From: Lota lota
Lineage: Eukaryota; Chordata; Actinopteri; Gadiformes; Lotidae
Assembly (NCBI GenBank): GCA_026745465.1
Contig: JACYXH010000211.1
Coordinates: 324,501-388,500, forward strand
Direction: 5' to 3'
DNA: 64,000 nt
A program made the translations under genes and the position numbers. Shown here one piece after another: positions 14,186 through 46,875 of the stretch. A model generated the notes under the pieces. That model worked only from the letters and a program-made list of their open reading frames with translations, was not told the DNA's origin and did no database searches. Within the stretch, counting starts at the first letter, position 1; every line of letters begins with the position of its first letter.

Positions 14186-14819
14186 TTCCCGTTTTTCCTA
14201 CAAGAAAAGGCTAACAGTAGCAGAAGACAACATCATTTGAGTGATTTCTCAAGCTAGTATGCTATGTAAACTGCTAACGTTATTGTCATTTTTATGAAGC
14301 ATAACGATCCATTCGAAATGACCAATATCTACTATTAGGTAGTCAGATAGATTACCTTGCAATGGTCACCACTATTAGAGCCGATAGCTTTGTTAACAGT
14401 CAACGCTGTATGACATTTTGTTTTATTTTAGAATTAAATATAAGACTGCAGTTGAAGAACTATAGAAGAAGAACCCCAACACTGCCACATGAACCGGTTA
14501 AGCTGCCCTGTCATCTACCGGTGACTTTGGGAAGTAAACCCAATGCTCACAATTGTGAACACATAAGTGAAACAACTCTGATTTGGATTTTTACGATCAC
14601 TTTTTATAAAACAATGACCGTTTTGTCAACTATTTGTCGTAGTGTTTTACACCGTTTGTTGTTAACATGTTGTTCATTCTGTTTATAGGACACGATCACC
14701 GGAAGTAGTTGTGCGTGTTTGTTTCGTCAATTCCGCGCTCTATTTAATCCACTTCCGTTTTTCCGCCGTCACCCAAGCTGCCGTGATAACCCCGGGTTTC
14801 TCCAAGTTTGTTCAGAACC
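14186..14819. promoter_or_regulatory. Shared anapc11/alyref divergent promoter region
   Basis: The 634 bp between the two divergent start codons contain opposed ETS-type sites, ACCGGAAGT at 14698-14706 and ACTTCCG at 14751-14757, and an AT box (TATTTAAT) near 14741. Paired ETS sites are typical of bidirectional housekeeping promoters. The TSS positions are inferred. Confidence 0.5.
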
Positions 14820-17272
14820 ATGACAGACAACAGCAAGATGGACATGTCTCTCGACGAAATTATTAAGCTGAACAAGAAAGGAGGTGGTGGACGAGAGAGT
14901 CGAGGAGGTGGAGGTCGTGGTGGCAGAGGTGCTCCGGGTCGGAGCGCTAACTCTGGCCGAGGTGGAGCAGGGCCTACCCGGAGCCGAGGGAACTTCAACC
15001 GCGATAAAAACAGACCAGCGCCATACACACGGGTATGATGATGATGAGGAAGAAGCTCTGGGAAGAGATCTAACCTGTTGATTGTTACCGAGTCAACGAG
15101 CGTTGTCGATTACGTTGTGGTATATTTGAAAATGGCAAAGAGTTATTGAAAGTGTGGAGAGCCCTCTTGTGTGCCACGATGGTTCGCTCTCCAAACGAGC
15201 GGGCCAGGGAAGTCGTAAATGTTCAATGCTATTGTTTGACCCCGACGGCTGTGCCTCGGGTTTTCGACTTACATTTTTTATTTAAAATTTTTAACGGCTA
15301 TCAACGTTTGGCTGAATCGTTTGGATTGACCGTAGAAGATTGGTCTTCAACAGTTTGCATGTTTTCTTTGTCAACACACCACCGGAACGAGTTTCCTGAA
15401 GCGGACCTGCCGCTCGAGAATTCGTTCTCTTGGTCGACTGACGTTTTCGTCTTCATTTCGGGGATGTCGTGTGTTCAAAATCATCCAAAAAAATCTTTCT
15501 TTTCGTGTAACTACTGCACATTGTTAAAACTGGGAGCTGTTACGCAACATTTCGGAAACAAAATGGCGATTCATTAAGTGAGCGCATGGGCCTTTTGTCC
15601 CTTTCAGTTTCCACCCCGGCGAACTGGTTCACACGTTCTGCTTTAATGGTAAAGGCTACGGACAATCCCAAAACCTCTTATTAATGGAACAGAGATTTGG
15701 TGTCGGCGACAGAAGAAGGCCCCAATTCCCCCAGAGAACTGGAACCTGGCATTTCAAACTGAGAGGGGTCGATCTGGATTTTGTTCAGACTTTGTTTGGG
15801 TAATGTTGACGACTAACACCGTAAGGGACTTTTTTTTTTTTAGTTCGTTAGTTTAGTTTAGTTGTATTTTAGTTGCTGTACAGCATACTTATAATGATGT
15901 GGCCTATTTCTTTCAACAACATTTTTGATTAAATTAATTTTCACCTTCAGTTTGCTGTGCCAAATGGGTCAGTCTAGTCAAGTATGACCACTTGAATATC
16001 ATAACTTGAGCTATGTTTCCCTTTTTCTATTCAGCCCAGAGAATTGCCAGATAAATGGCAGCATGACATGTTTGAGGACGGCCTTGCCTCAGCGTCTCGC
16101 ACAACAAGAAGTACAGGAGCAGCAAGGAACGGCGGCGGCGGCGAAGATGGCGGCAAACTGCTGGTGTCAAATCTTGAATTTGGCGTGTCCGACAAGGACA
16201 TCAAGGTAGAGCACCACTTCATAAATGCCTGACGATGCACCCCTTGACTTGACCTGTGTGTTTGCCTGAACCGCCGACGCTGATTTTTTTTTTTTTGTTG
16301 TTGCTGTGTTTCAGGAGTTATTTGCAGATTTTGGCGCGTTGAAGAAGGCGGCGGTGCACTACGACCGCTCCGGTCGCAGCCAGGGAACGGCAGATGTCCA
16401 TTTTGAAACGGCGGCGGATGCACTCAAAGCCATGAAGCAGTACAACGGCGTGCCACTTGACGGTGAGGCTCTACCCTCCAATGTTTGTGTGGTTTTATAC
16501 GGTTTTCAGATTCGGCCCAAACACTTATGACGTGTAATTTTAATTATTTCAAGTTACTCAAAAGATGTGTTGAGAAGTGTGTTCAGGTATTCCTTCCCAT
16601 GCCTACAATAGCGCATCACCCACTCTTTCCTTTGTTTGTGTGTGTATGCGTGGCGTCTGTGGACTCAGAATGGTAGTTCATCTTTTCGTGTGGTTTCTTT
16701 CTAGGTCGTCCAATGAAAATCCAGCAAGTTACCTCAGACCGTGACGTGACAAGAAAGCCATCCACACAAAGGTGAGTCGCCGTGCTTTCAGGTGAAACCT
16801 GGACCGCCTGCTGTAGTTTATTTGCATTGTGGAAATAAATAAATCTCCCCCCCGAATTCTGCCATTCTCATCTTTGTTACTGCCTCCCACAGTCCCAGCG
16901 GCGGTTTTGACAAGGAGAGACTCGGCCGGCCCACGTTTGAAAAGAGAGAACCCAGGCCAGGCGGTCGCCGTGGAAGTTTCAAAGGCGGCCGCGGTGGTGG
17001 TGGCGGCGGACGTGGTGGTGGCAGCCGGCCGCAGCTGTCTGCGGAGGAGCTGGACGCACAGTTGGATGCTTACAACGCCAAGGTATGTAAATAATTGCTT
17101 GCATACAGCAGCCTATATGACTGTGCTGAATGCCTCAGCCAGTTGACCGATTTTGTATTTGAAACCGAAGTACTAATTTGTTCATGTGTTTTAAAGAAAA
17201 ATGTTTTCTCTCAAATGCATTAGTGACAACGGTGGCCCTGGCCTCCTTCTGTTTCAGATGGACACAAGTTGA
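14820..17272 (+). CDS. alyref: Aly/REF mRNA export factor (THOC4)
   Basis: Nuclear adaptor of the TREX complex that couples splicing to mRNA export through UAP56 and NXF1. Six exons, 14820-15032, 16035-16205, 16315-16462, 16705-16771, 16893-17082 and 17258-17272, encode 267 residues. The N-terminal UAP56-binding motif [13 protein letters not shown] is followed by an RGG-rich arm. The RRM spans about residues 112-187, with RNP2 [10 protein letters not shown] and RNP1 [11 protein letters not shown] second Gly/Arg arm leads to the C-terminal UAP56-binding motif [20 protein letters not shown]. The last exon carries only MDTS and stop. An in-frame upstream ATG at 14808 would add four residues; 14820 ([10 protein letters not shown]) matches the family. 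Confidence 0.97.
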
Positions 17273-18149
17273 ATGGAGTCAACACCGTGAAGATGGGTCA
17301 CTTGATCCCATCAGTGGAAAATGTCAAATCAAATGGAATCCAAATTTTCCTGATATTATGAAGCCATTTTAGTTTTTGGATCTTATTCCTTTTTGTACTA
17401 TTTAAAACTTGTTCGTAGCTTAGTTGTATGATTTTTATCTTTTTCTTTTTTTCCTGCTTCATCTGCCCGTAGGTTCTTTATGTGAAGAGATAACTGTATG
17501 GAACTATGTGCTGCTTTTCAACTCTGTAATAAGGGCCGGATGGCAAAATACGACTCATACCATTTTATGTAAATTGAATCGTGCGTGTCAGTTTTTTATG
17601 AGGGGCATTGTACAGTTAGTTGTTGTGCACATTCCTTGAGCTGTATAAATTTCTTTGTTTTAATCTGTTGCATTGAGTCACTTTTTATATCAACACGAAT
17701 ATCATGTAGCATTACATGTACATTTTAACTATCAGACCTGAAAGCCAGGGCATTTGTAATATTATAATGGCTAATTCAACCATTTGAGTTGTTTATGAAG
17801 GAAATGAAGTAACAGTGCTGCTCTTAAGTGAATTATCACCAGTATGTTCCGTTTATTTTCTCTCCGGATAACCGACTAATTGCCAATATAATGGCTAAAT
17901 ATAAGTCTTAAACGCATGTTTTCGACTAAATGTATTTCACAAGAGCTGGTCAAACGGAACACTTGGCCCCAAAATGTACATAAGGACGTCGCTTGGCATA
18001 AAAGCATCTGGTAACGGCGATTAATGCTACGAGCATAAATGCATACGAAGGACAAGGCGTGAATGTATTGTACAGAACAAGGCTGTCAAATTGAGAACGC
18101 GCAGCCCATCTCACGTCACCTGCTCGCGGCGTGCGCAGAGCAATCCCGG
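17273..18149 (+). other. alyref 3' UTR and intergenic region
   Basis: T-rich non-coding sequence. No canonical AATAAA was found close to the alyref stop, so the poly(A) site is not placed. Nothing else recognised. Confidence 0.4.
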
Positions 18150-18256
18150 AAGCTTGAAGCGCGGGCGTCGCCGATCGGTCTTCGCCATACTTGCAGAGTG
18201 CAGAGCAACTAAAGCACTTATCACTCAGAGCCACCGAAAACGAACTACATCACAAG
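18150..18256 (+). promoter_or_regulatory. arhgdia: Putative arhgdia non-coding first exon and promoter
   Basis: A CpG-richer stretch around 18100-18180 leads to the strong donor AAG|GTAGGT at 18257. The first coding exon has an acceptor two bases before its ATG (21449-21451), so an upstream non-coding exon is required; this is the best candidate. The intron would be about 3.2 kb. Confidence 0.45.
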
Positions 18257-21002
18257 GTAGGTCAATATGATTTTGACGAAGATTATAATTTGATTACTTA
18301 TTTGGCGTAGTTGTGTGACGTTATCGATCAACCAATGTATTTCTTGCTTGTCTGCTGGACGTGAACGAATAAAGCTAACGCTAGCAGTGCAGAGGTGGCT
18401 TGGCTATTAGCTATGTGGAAGCTAGCATGTTCCTGTCCCACCCTGTATAGAATTTGCAAGTTGCCCATAAAATAACGAATAGGTATTTTGGTCTGGCATT
18501 GAAAACTACGACCTTCGGTAAATGGTCGACTTGGTAAAGCCTTTTTTTTTGTCAGGGATAGTCGTATCGTTTAAACGAAGTCTCGTCAAGTGTATCGTCT
18601 ATCTAACATAGAGGAAGGTGCTCGACGTCTAGCATCTCAGACTAGGTTTTAACGTTACTAAACCGAAGAGGTAAGCGGGTTTAACCACATCGCTTCCCTT
18701 GGAGACATCGATGCCGTTTCACTAACCCTTTACTGAGCTGATGTAAACTTCTACATTTCTCGTTAAGATTTATTTTGCGCAGGATCATTGTTCAATTTAA
18801 TAGACGGTATAATTCATTTAAAGCTGTCTGATTTCCAACCGAGTGCTGGGTTGGAAGATTGTATCACTTCTGGGTCTACGACATGTCGTTTTTTTTTTTT
18901 TTTAATCATTACTGTCTGCATCAATATACAACAAATTGTGCGTATAGGTTTAGATACTCTGGAAATATAACATCGATTGGGGCATTCGAGTGACTTTTCA
19001 ATCTGGCGTTTTGACTGTAATTGCATTGTACTTCCTCTATGAATCTGAATCTCAAGTCACTCGTTTCCTGTCATGCCCACCGGGCTGCTGGCCTACTTGA
19101 ATAAGAATGGCTTCCTCTTGAGATGGGCGGGGTGGTCTTTACAAACGGCAACCTTTTTTTAATAGACTTTTGAAATCCAGTTATCTATTACACTCAAAAT
19201 CCTGCCTGCGTGAGCGTATGACCAAATCGTATTCGTTTGGAGAAATGGTTTATTTTTCATAAAGGATATTGGGTAATCTAATAATTGTGTAATACTACCC
19301 GCCGAATACTTTCCGCAGCGGTATTGGCTACAATTGGTGTTGGTAAAGTTATTTCTCCGTAGGTCTGGGAAGAGGAACTCCTGATCAGCCGCAGAGGTTT
19401 ATAGCCGCTGGTGACACAACGGCCGAGATCTATAAATGTGTCTCCTGCAGCATATCAAATTTACTAACCCCCCCCCCCCCCAAAAAAATGCAAATATTTG
19501 ATCAAGTGATCAAGGTAAATGAGCAATAAATCTATCAATTTTAATTGGCCAATATTAAACCGAGGACTTTACCACTGGGTCTATTCTGTCTACCCTCCTC
19601 TCTATTAAAGGAACTGTAAATTATGGAATAAAAATTTGCCTTTTACAGGATAGCTGGGCATTGTTGACCATTCGGATTAATTATTAATCCGTAACCGTAA
19701 ATTACCTTAATTTCCAACAGATAGAGATCAATGCAGATTGTTTTTATTCTACATAGCGCTGGAGGGCTCTATGGTACTCCCAGCAAATCGGTTACATTTT
19801 TCAAGATGGGGTTTCTGTGATTGATTTTGTGTTTAGCGCTTCAGCCAAAATAGCCAAATTTCCCTGTTTAGGCATGCTTATGACTGCTGACCACTTTGTG
19901 CAGGTCTGCAGAGTGCAATCCTCACAGCTAGCTAGAATTCCACCAGTGCCTGCTAGTTGGGGCAGGTCACAAGAGCAGCTCAGCAGGAAGAATGCTAAGA
20001 AAAGCTTGTGCTTTTCTCAAGGAAGAGGAAGCCCATTATTCTCTTTATTGTTTATTATCATTGTTACGTTCCTGTGTATTCCAGCACAGATTTCTGTGTA
20101 TGGAGGGCGTGAAACATTTCACTGCCACGGTTCTGGTGCAGATCACATTGGAGGAGAGAGATGCATTTAATTGTTTATTGTCATTACAACCTCTGTTAAC
20201 GGGAATTACTGCATTAAAGTTCTGCACCGTTCTATGCGTTGGTATTGTAAATGGAACAGCCGTACAAATTGTGTGTTGGTTTGCCTGAATGCACAACGTC
20301 CTGCTTTTGTTACAATGCACATTGAAACGAGTATAAGTATATTTTCTTCTTAATAATTTGACTCACTTGGAAGGGAAAGGTTTTTCTTCTTTGTAACCAA
20401 CATAAGAATTAAGCACTTTAATTTCTGAACAATCAAAGAGCTGATGAGATAGATAGATAGTTATATTCATTCTCTATAGATATATTAATTCTCTACAGAT
20501 CACATAGTCTATGTGACCATTTCCTGTTAAAAGTCAAACTAGGATGTGAGCTTGAGGTTGTTTTTGAATTGGAAAAACCCCCATGGTAGCATAAGTAATT
20601 TGTGGTCAAAAGTGACATCCTGTCTGGTTCTGGCTTTCAGGTATTTTAGTCCAAACAAAAGACCTTCATTACATTATCCCCAGAGGCGTATGTTTTGACA
20701 TGGTTTTAGGAAATTGTTCCCGAGGCCATATAGTATAAGGTAAATGATTTGCATCTGTCCCTCCTCTAGCCTGAATGGGGTGTGGGCTTGTATGGGGGGG
20801 GGGGGGGGCAGAGATCGGTAGGGTGTCGTGTGTTTCCATGACATCATGGCTTCAAGTCCGTAGTGGTAGTATTGTGGCTTCCAGGAAGCCAGCGCTTGAT
20901 GATGTCCCACTGCTCCCAGAAGCTGTGATCTATCGGTGTGTAAGATCAGCAGTGGGCCTTACAGGAATAACGCGCTGTCATCTGTTCAACCTAGACAGTC
21001 TT

Positions 21003-21120
21003 CTAACACCGCGGTGGAGAACCGATACTTCACATGTCCAGGTTTGCGGTAGTCCTAACACCGCGGTGGAGAACCGATACTTCACATGTCCAGGTTTGCG
21101 GTAGTCCTAACACAGCGGTT
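21003..21120 (+). repeat. 52-bp tandem duplication in arhgdia intron 1
   Basis: The unit starting CTAACACCGCGGTGGAGAAC runs 21003-21054 and is repeated without change at 21055-21106. A partial third copy (CTAACACAGCGG) follows. Confidence 0.9.
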
Positions 21121-21450
21121 GTTGCCCCTGTGTTATTCTGTAGCCCCTGGATTGAGTCAAGATGTTAATTTTACTCCTGCCTTCACCAGACCTCTCCAGA
21201 GAGGCGGAGGCTGGTAGGATGTGCTCAGAACGCCAGAAGGATTATCTGGTTGTGCTTCGGTAAAGATGAGATCCAAAACTTATCAGGTTTCTTTTCATTT
21301 GTCCTTCTTCCCGCAGGCCTGCATTTCACATTTGCTCAATTTATGACTAGGTTGAACTGATGCTAATATGACGTAACCTTGGAGTGCCGTTCATAAATGT
21401 GTTTTATTTTTGTGTCCCCTCTTCCATTGTGTCCCCCTCGCCCCCCAGAC

Positions 21451-26726
<5,276 letters not shown>

Positions 26727-28625
26727 ACCAGAAAAGGGAGAAAAAAAAGAGGCCTTTTTGAGGAGGCGGCGGGGGAGCAGGGGTGGTGTGAGGGAGCGCG
26801 TGTGACTCCCCTCCCGGTCTCCCGTGTTCTCCCCTCACCCGACAACCCCCCCCCACCCCCACCACCCCGATCCCTTGTCTGCCATTTCTGCCTTTTTATT
26901 TCTAATTCCTAGTGCATTCCAGCTTCATGCCTTAGTTTTCACCTGGCTGTCTCACATTCACTTCAAAACTGTCTCCATCGCAGTCTCCCACCCCCATCCG
27001 GTCCGTCCATCACCACCGCAACTACAGCAGAGGTGCATTACAGTGTCTTCTTAACATCACTAACTCCCCCCCCCCCCCCCCCCCCCTCAGTGCCTCTACA
27101 CCACCACCATCCAATCACATGTTCTTTGCTGCTTCAAGAGATTAACCCCGCCTTCCATCTTACTTTATTTTTTTCTTCCAAAATGGTGTCTTCCTCTCAG
27201 TAAGTACATGTGTTGGGGGGGAGGGAGAAACAACTGTACAATTGACTTCAGTTTGCCTTTTTTTTATTATATATATATATATATGGATGTGTTAATGGCT
27301 GTGTGTTGTTACTAAACTCCTATCACTGTTGATCATTAATCTCGTGGTTCATCGCTGGCCCCACCGCGTCCGCTAGGCCTCTGCAGCGTTGCTTTGCTTG
27401 CTGGCTGTCTTTAAGATATTTTACCAATACCTGCCTTGTGGACAAAAAAACTAAAAAAAAAATCAACTGCTTTAGGCCCCTTACCCCACCCCATCCCATC
27501 CCCTCTTCATGACGAATTCACCCTCTGCTCAAAGTGAAGGAGGTTGGGGGGGTTCGGGGGGCGGGGGTGGAAACGAAATGATGGCGAACAACAGAAGCTT
27601 GAGTGTGCGTCTCCCGGCTGCCTTACGATGAAATTAAATGACCATACTATTTACGCTACAATTAACCAGGCGGAAAGGTTACTAGTGAAAAGGAAGGAGC
27701 TGTAAAAACCAAACACTGCATGCCTTTTTGTGCCGAAAGCACAACTGCTGTCAAATCAAGGGCTCAGCTCTTGCTACCGATTAGCAACCCCTTCCCCGGC
27801 CCCCTGGTAGCAGAGCCTGCTTGTAGAGGTTCCATTCCCATGGCTTCCCAGGACACACAAGGCCAGCTGCAGTGAGCAGAATGATGAGATCCTGTGAATG
27901 CCACGAAGCTCTTCGCTTGCCCCCCTCCCCCCCCCCCCCCCCCCCCCCCCCCTTTTCCTCTGAGCAAGCCATTTTAGTCAGTATTGATATCTCTTGGCAC
28001 TTCTTGTTTTCCTCCATGCCATGAGGCCTTAACAACCCTGGTCAGGTGGGAAACTAAATTATGAATATTACATTTCCGTTTCTTTTTTTCATTCGTTTCT
28101 TTTTTTCTTGCTTTGCCATCATGTGCATCAGTCCCTTTTTCTTAACGATTACAAAAAAGAAAACGCATTCCTGATTGCATTGAAAACGTCTGACCTCTGC
28201 TGTCCAATCAGAAGGTAAACAAAGCGGCGAGTGAATGTGTGGGAGAGCCTTCTGAGCTGGACACCGTACGCTGCTGGAGCCCCTGGCGGTGTCCGGTCTG
28301 GTCTTCGCACCGCCCCCCCCCCCCCCCAAAACAACACCGCCAGACGCAGCGCCACCCAGAGCCCTGGCATAGAAGCTCCTGATGCACACCAGACGGGCCT
28401 GCGTCACACGGCGTGGTGGGTTGGAGAATAGACCGGTTAGAACATGGGAGTGGGTTTGAAAATGTTACGGTCCCTCTACTCCCCAGACATCAAACATTTA
28501 TGTATTGCTGTATCATGCATTCTTTTTCATTGTACAGTTTATATAAAACGCTGGCATGCTGGTGGGGTTGTATATTTGATCATCTGTGAGTGCTCTTCTC
28601 AGTCAATAAAACATTTGCTGAACTT
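26727..28625 (+). other. arhgdia: arhgdia 3' UTR and poly(A) site
   Basis: A non-coding tail of about 1.9 kb after TAA 26724-26726. Long C runs lie at about 27067-27086, 27928-27952 and 28313-28327, and a short TA run near 27270-27288. AATAAA at 28605-28610 is the likely poly(A) signal. The long 3' UTR fits mammalian ARHGDIA. Confidence 0.65.
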
Positions 28626-28863
28626 TGCCTGTACGGTTTTTTTTTTGCTAGACTAACCTATCATCAGTTTCCAGTAGGGTAAGAAGTTGCCCCTTCACAC
28701 TGTTAGTTATAGGTAAAGTTCCAAATATAAGCGGCATTACATTTAAAGATTGGCATAGTGTTGGCAAATTAGCGACGCTAGAGAGATGTCCCTGGTAAAC
28801 AAGTGAATTGTCCCTACCAAGAATCAGTCAACAAAATCATCTGTCCTTTAAAAAAGCAATATC

Positions 28864-29035
28864 GGTGGCTCACCGGATAGACTGCCTACCATTAAGGCTC
28901 AGTTCTTGCCGCAGCGTCCCGGGTTCGATTCCTACCCGTGGCCCCCCTGCTGCATGCCCTTCCCCCATTCTCTCTCCCACACCCTCCCGTCTATCTCACT
29001 GTCTCTTCATGAGTAATAAATAATAAATTAAAAGC
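28864..29035 (+). mobile_element. tRNA-derived SINE, near full length
   Basis: A tRNA-like head (GGTGGCTCACCGGATAGACT) carries a clear pol III B box GGGTTCGATTCC at 28921-28932. The body CCCCTGCTGCATGCCCTTCC, CTCTCTCCCACACC and CTATCTCACTGTCTC follows, with an AT-rich AATAAATAATAAATTAAA tail. This matches a well-known teleost SINE type and differs from the family at 13300. Confidence 0.8.
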
Positions 29036-30917
29036 AGTATCAGTCTGCCAAATCGGCATATCCCATTATCTGATCTGCAATAGCCAATCAACAACTTCCT
29101 CTGAAATTCTTCTTGCCCCGCTCGTTCCATTCACATTGCGTGTACGCCGAGCCACCAGTAGGCTGCTTATGAAATAGTAACTGCGTAGTAACTTTGTTCT
29201 ACGCTTAAGAGTGATTGCGCCTCTACATTGCTTTTTACGGTAAAGCACTTTGCGCCAGCAGGGACTTAAAGGCAGCTATTCTAAAACTCCTCCACCATAT
29301 TGTTGGGCAACATGTACCTAGGTCTGTGCTGATTTTCAAGTGATTGTACTGCAGCATTTTTCTTTTAAATAATTCGATGTTAAAGTAATCCTGAATACGC
29401 ATGTATAACTGTGTACGAGAAGAAAAATGGGAGAACGAGAAGAACTACTTTAGCTTGCGCTTACATTAAGACGGTACACACTGGGATGATGCTAGCAAGC
29501 TGCAGTCAACATTCCTGCATCATCCATCTACCAAATACCATATAGACCCCCCCACCTCATAAAAGACATGTTGCAACCATGTTTGTTAATGGCCATACTG
29601 TATTTTATATTTTGACATTTTTTACCCAAAGCAAAATAGAAATATTAATTACAAATTTAATAGAGAAAGGCACATCATCAAAATACAATTTGGCATGCAC
29701 TTATGTTGTCCTTTTAGAAACTGCAGTAAACATTCACAAGACTTGGCCTACTACTGTCTGCGTGATCCCCACTGTGGCCCAGCAGGCCTTTTGGTGAACA
29801 GGTCCATTCATTTTCTATTAAACCAATTCAAAGACATACGAGCTCATGTACAGTTTACCTAGTGTATGGAAGGAAAATGTAGGCATTTACAATGTTGAAT
29901 GCGGTGCTTGCCTCTTTGTAAACGTAGGGGTTTTTGTGTCCGGCTCAAGACCTGCACCCACTGCTAGCGGAGAAACAAAGCAAGAAAATCAATCCCTGAA
30001 TTGGTCGAATGGAAAATGAACCACGTCTGCATCGCCAACACCCCTGTCCATGTTTTTCTGTTGTTGTAGTACAAAAGAGAGCACTATTCCACTGGCTATG
30101 TGCGAGGAGGGACCCTATACATAAAAAAATACAACATAGATACACATTCACAGGAGCAGAGAGGAAGTCAACATGCAAAAGTACAGTTTGGTCCATCTTT
30201 ACAGTAGTCAGCTCAAGTCCAGAGCACGTTCCCAACGCTAGTCCTGAGAAGAAAGCACACGCACCCCCCCCCCCCCTTCCTCCCCCTCCCACACCTAATA
30301 GCAACAACAAACTCGACAGGAAAATAGGGTTTGTTTTTGGCACAATAAAATCATTTCTAACTCATCCACACACACCTGGTCCAACATGCACACCCAAAAA
30401 CCGCTCACACCTTTCTCATCCTCAAGCCCTGGCTTGAGGAGGATAGCTTTCGACATCACTGTCGAAATAGCTTTCGACATCACTGTACATGGCTTAAAGT
30501 ATGTCTTTTTTTCTTTTCAATGACGGTATATCTTAAAATATAGCAACAAGAGCAGGGCACATCAAATATTCGTGTTTTAAAATAAAAACTAAAAAACTAA
30601 AAATACAATTAAAAAGTGTGGACTTGAACCAGAACATCTTATCAGCGTTCTGGCGATCCACACGAGGTGCAGCTCAGCTTGTTGTACAGTAGATATGCCA
30701 AAACAGTCCCAGCCACAGGCAACACAAACTAATAAAACACTGAAAGTATAGCATCGGCGAGCCGTTGGCGAGGAACGGCGTTCTCTAGGACTAACGTATG
30801 CCCGGACGCTGCAAACTTGGTCCCTGGTCTGTGGCCTGTGAGACGGACAAAGGGTTGAAGAGTCCGTTAACACTTTATTTTCCTGTTCGCCCCGGGGTTT
30901 CACGGTTCTGCCGAGAC
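29036..30917. other. arhgdia-ppp1r12c intergenic region and ppp1r12c 3' UTR
   Basis: The two genes converge here. TTTATT at 30874-30879 (AATAAA on the minus strand), about 40 bp past the ppp1r12c stop, may be its poly(A) signal. A C run lies near 30264-30276. A 20-bp unit with TAGCTTTCGACATCACTG is duplicated at about 30445-30486. No coding sequence recognised. Confidence 0.45.
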
Positions 30918-45047
<14,130 letters not shown>

Positions 45048-46875
45048 TATTTATCCACAGAGGACTTTTTTTTTTTTTCAAATAAAAGAAATATCGGTAG
45101 GAAAAGACACACCCTCCATGTGTACACTTCCACTTCCTAGTTCTCGCACTGGGTGTGAAGCCCCAGTTTGTGCTTGAGGTGGTGGAGAATGCGCACGGGA
45201 TGCGCATTTATCTTACGTCACAGCATTGGGCCATGAATAGCTTTAATCTCCAATGCATAAAACTGTGCCCGTTGCATCGTGAAATAACACGTTCTTGGTA
45301 GTACTTTAAATACTTAAAAAATATTAACTATAAATAATACATGATAGATCATAATATATATGTTATACATACATACATACACACACACATACATACATAT
45401 TTCTTACGAATCAGTGTAATTGCGCATACAACACGGATCAATCGCAGAATATATGCAGATGTATGCAGAAATTGAATGTGCAACACAACTAACTCAATAT
45501 ACGCGGATGACGACGAACCACAGTCCCATGCAAAGCCATTTGTTGCGAGCCCATCACGGGTCAAATTCCAAGAACATTGAGCATCAATGCGCAACCCAGG
45601 TTGGAGTCATTATTAGAACTGGTTACTAGAACTTCATCTTTGACAAAAAGGAAACGTGAAGATTATGTACGCCACATCGACTACTAGGCCTAAAGCTGAA
45701 CACACGAGTAAGTAGACGTTACCATCCGCATGTTGTGTCCTACACAACAATAAGGTCAAATCATAATGCAAGAATGACCAAGGGGTCCGTTGAACCAAGG
45801 TTGGAGTTTAAATTAATAGCTTCTGCTTTAAACAATTCTCAATACTGGAGACAAACTGTGAATGTACCAAGAATGGAATTCCTAGACGACCCACCAGAGA
45901 GGGCAACTTTGGGTAGTAGGCCTGTATCGTTCAACTTTAACCGCATTTAATAACATTTGAATTAAGTTGGCTGCTCGTTGGAGATCATATTCTTGCTGAG
46001 ATCGTTTTATAGTAAAACAAAGACAGAAAGAAAAGTAATGTAGGAGTATTCTTGGATTGCACATATGGGATAAGTTTAATGCACGTCGCATAGACTTTGG
46101 TTAAAATACAACAACCAGAACTCCCAAAATACGTCTGCATCTGTTCGCATTCAGGGTGATCCTTTCACTTGGATATATAATTCGGCATATTATATTGTCT
46201 TCCCTTTTCTTTTGTGTCTAAATGTGTTTTTAAAACTAGAACATAGCAAAAATGACGGAATGATACTCTTATTTTGATACCAGGACAACAAGAGAAAAAA
46301 ATCCCCCATCCTTCACTTACAGTTCGTAATTATGAACTGATCAAAGAACTACCCGAACATAAATCTCATTACATGTTTAGCTGTTGGTTGTTGCAAATTG
46401 TGTTGTCACAGTCGACCGTCCCGTGCCTCCGTCTCAAGGCTCCGCGCAGCAGGTGACCCCCGGGATGATTGGATTGGTTGGTAACACTTCTAATTCCTCC
46501 AATCGTGAGCCCCCGGGAAGTCACGTGTGTACAGGGCAATACAAAGCGGCTCCGGAGCATATGTAACCCATTTTAGCCACCTATTTTGAAGTTTGAGTGA
46601 GTAGCTTTTTGAACTAAAGTATATTTTTGTAGTAAAACCGTTTTATGTATGTCAACAACGATCCAACTTAGATCAGGATAATCAGCACTTTCTTCCTGTA
46701 GAACGGACTAATGCTAATGCTACATCACTAGGCCACGCTTACTAGCGTTGCATGGCTTGTTCCAATAGGATAGTTGTAACGAGTAGGGTCGGGGATAGTT
46801 GTAACAAACATGTTACAATTAACTCCATTTGAAAAAAACGTATGAATTTAAATTAATCTTATTTTATTTTCAGCA
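45048..46875. other. ppp1r12c upstream region and intergenic DNA
   Basis: No coding sequence recognised. The first few hundred bases should hold the ppp1r12c promoter and 5' UTR. A CATA/CA-rich run lies near 45366-45400. A GC-richer patch at about 46415-46560, with the E-box CACGTG, could be a promoter for the rightward transcript that starts coding at 46876. Two GGATAGTTGTAAC boxes lie at 46768-46780 and 46793-46805. Confidence 0.4.

Noticed and set aside
14808-14819. alyref start at the upstream in-frame ATG
   Set aside because: The family begins close to [12 protein letters not shown]; the 14820 ATG gives the expected short leader.
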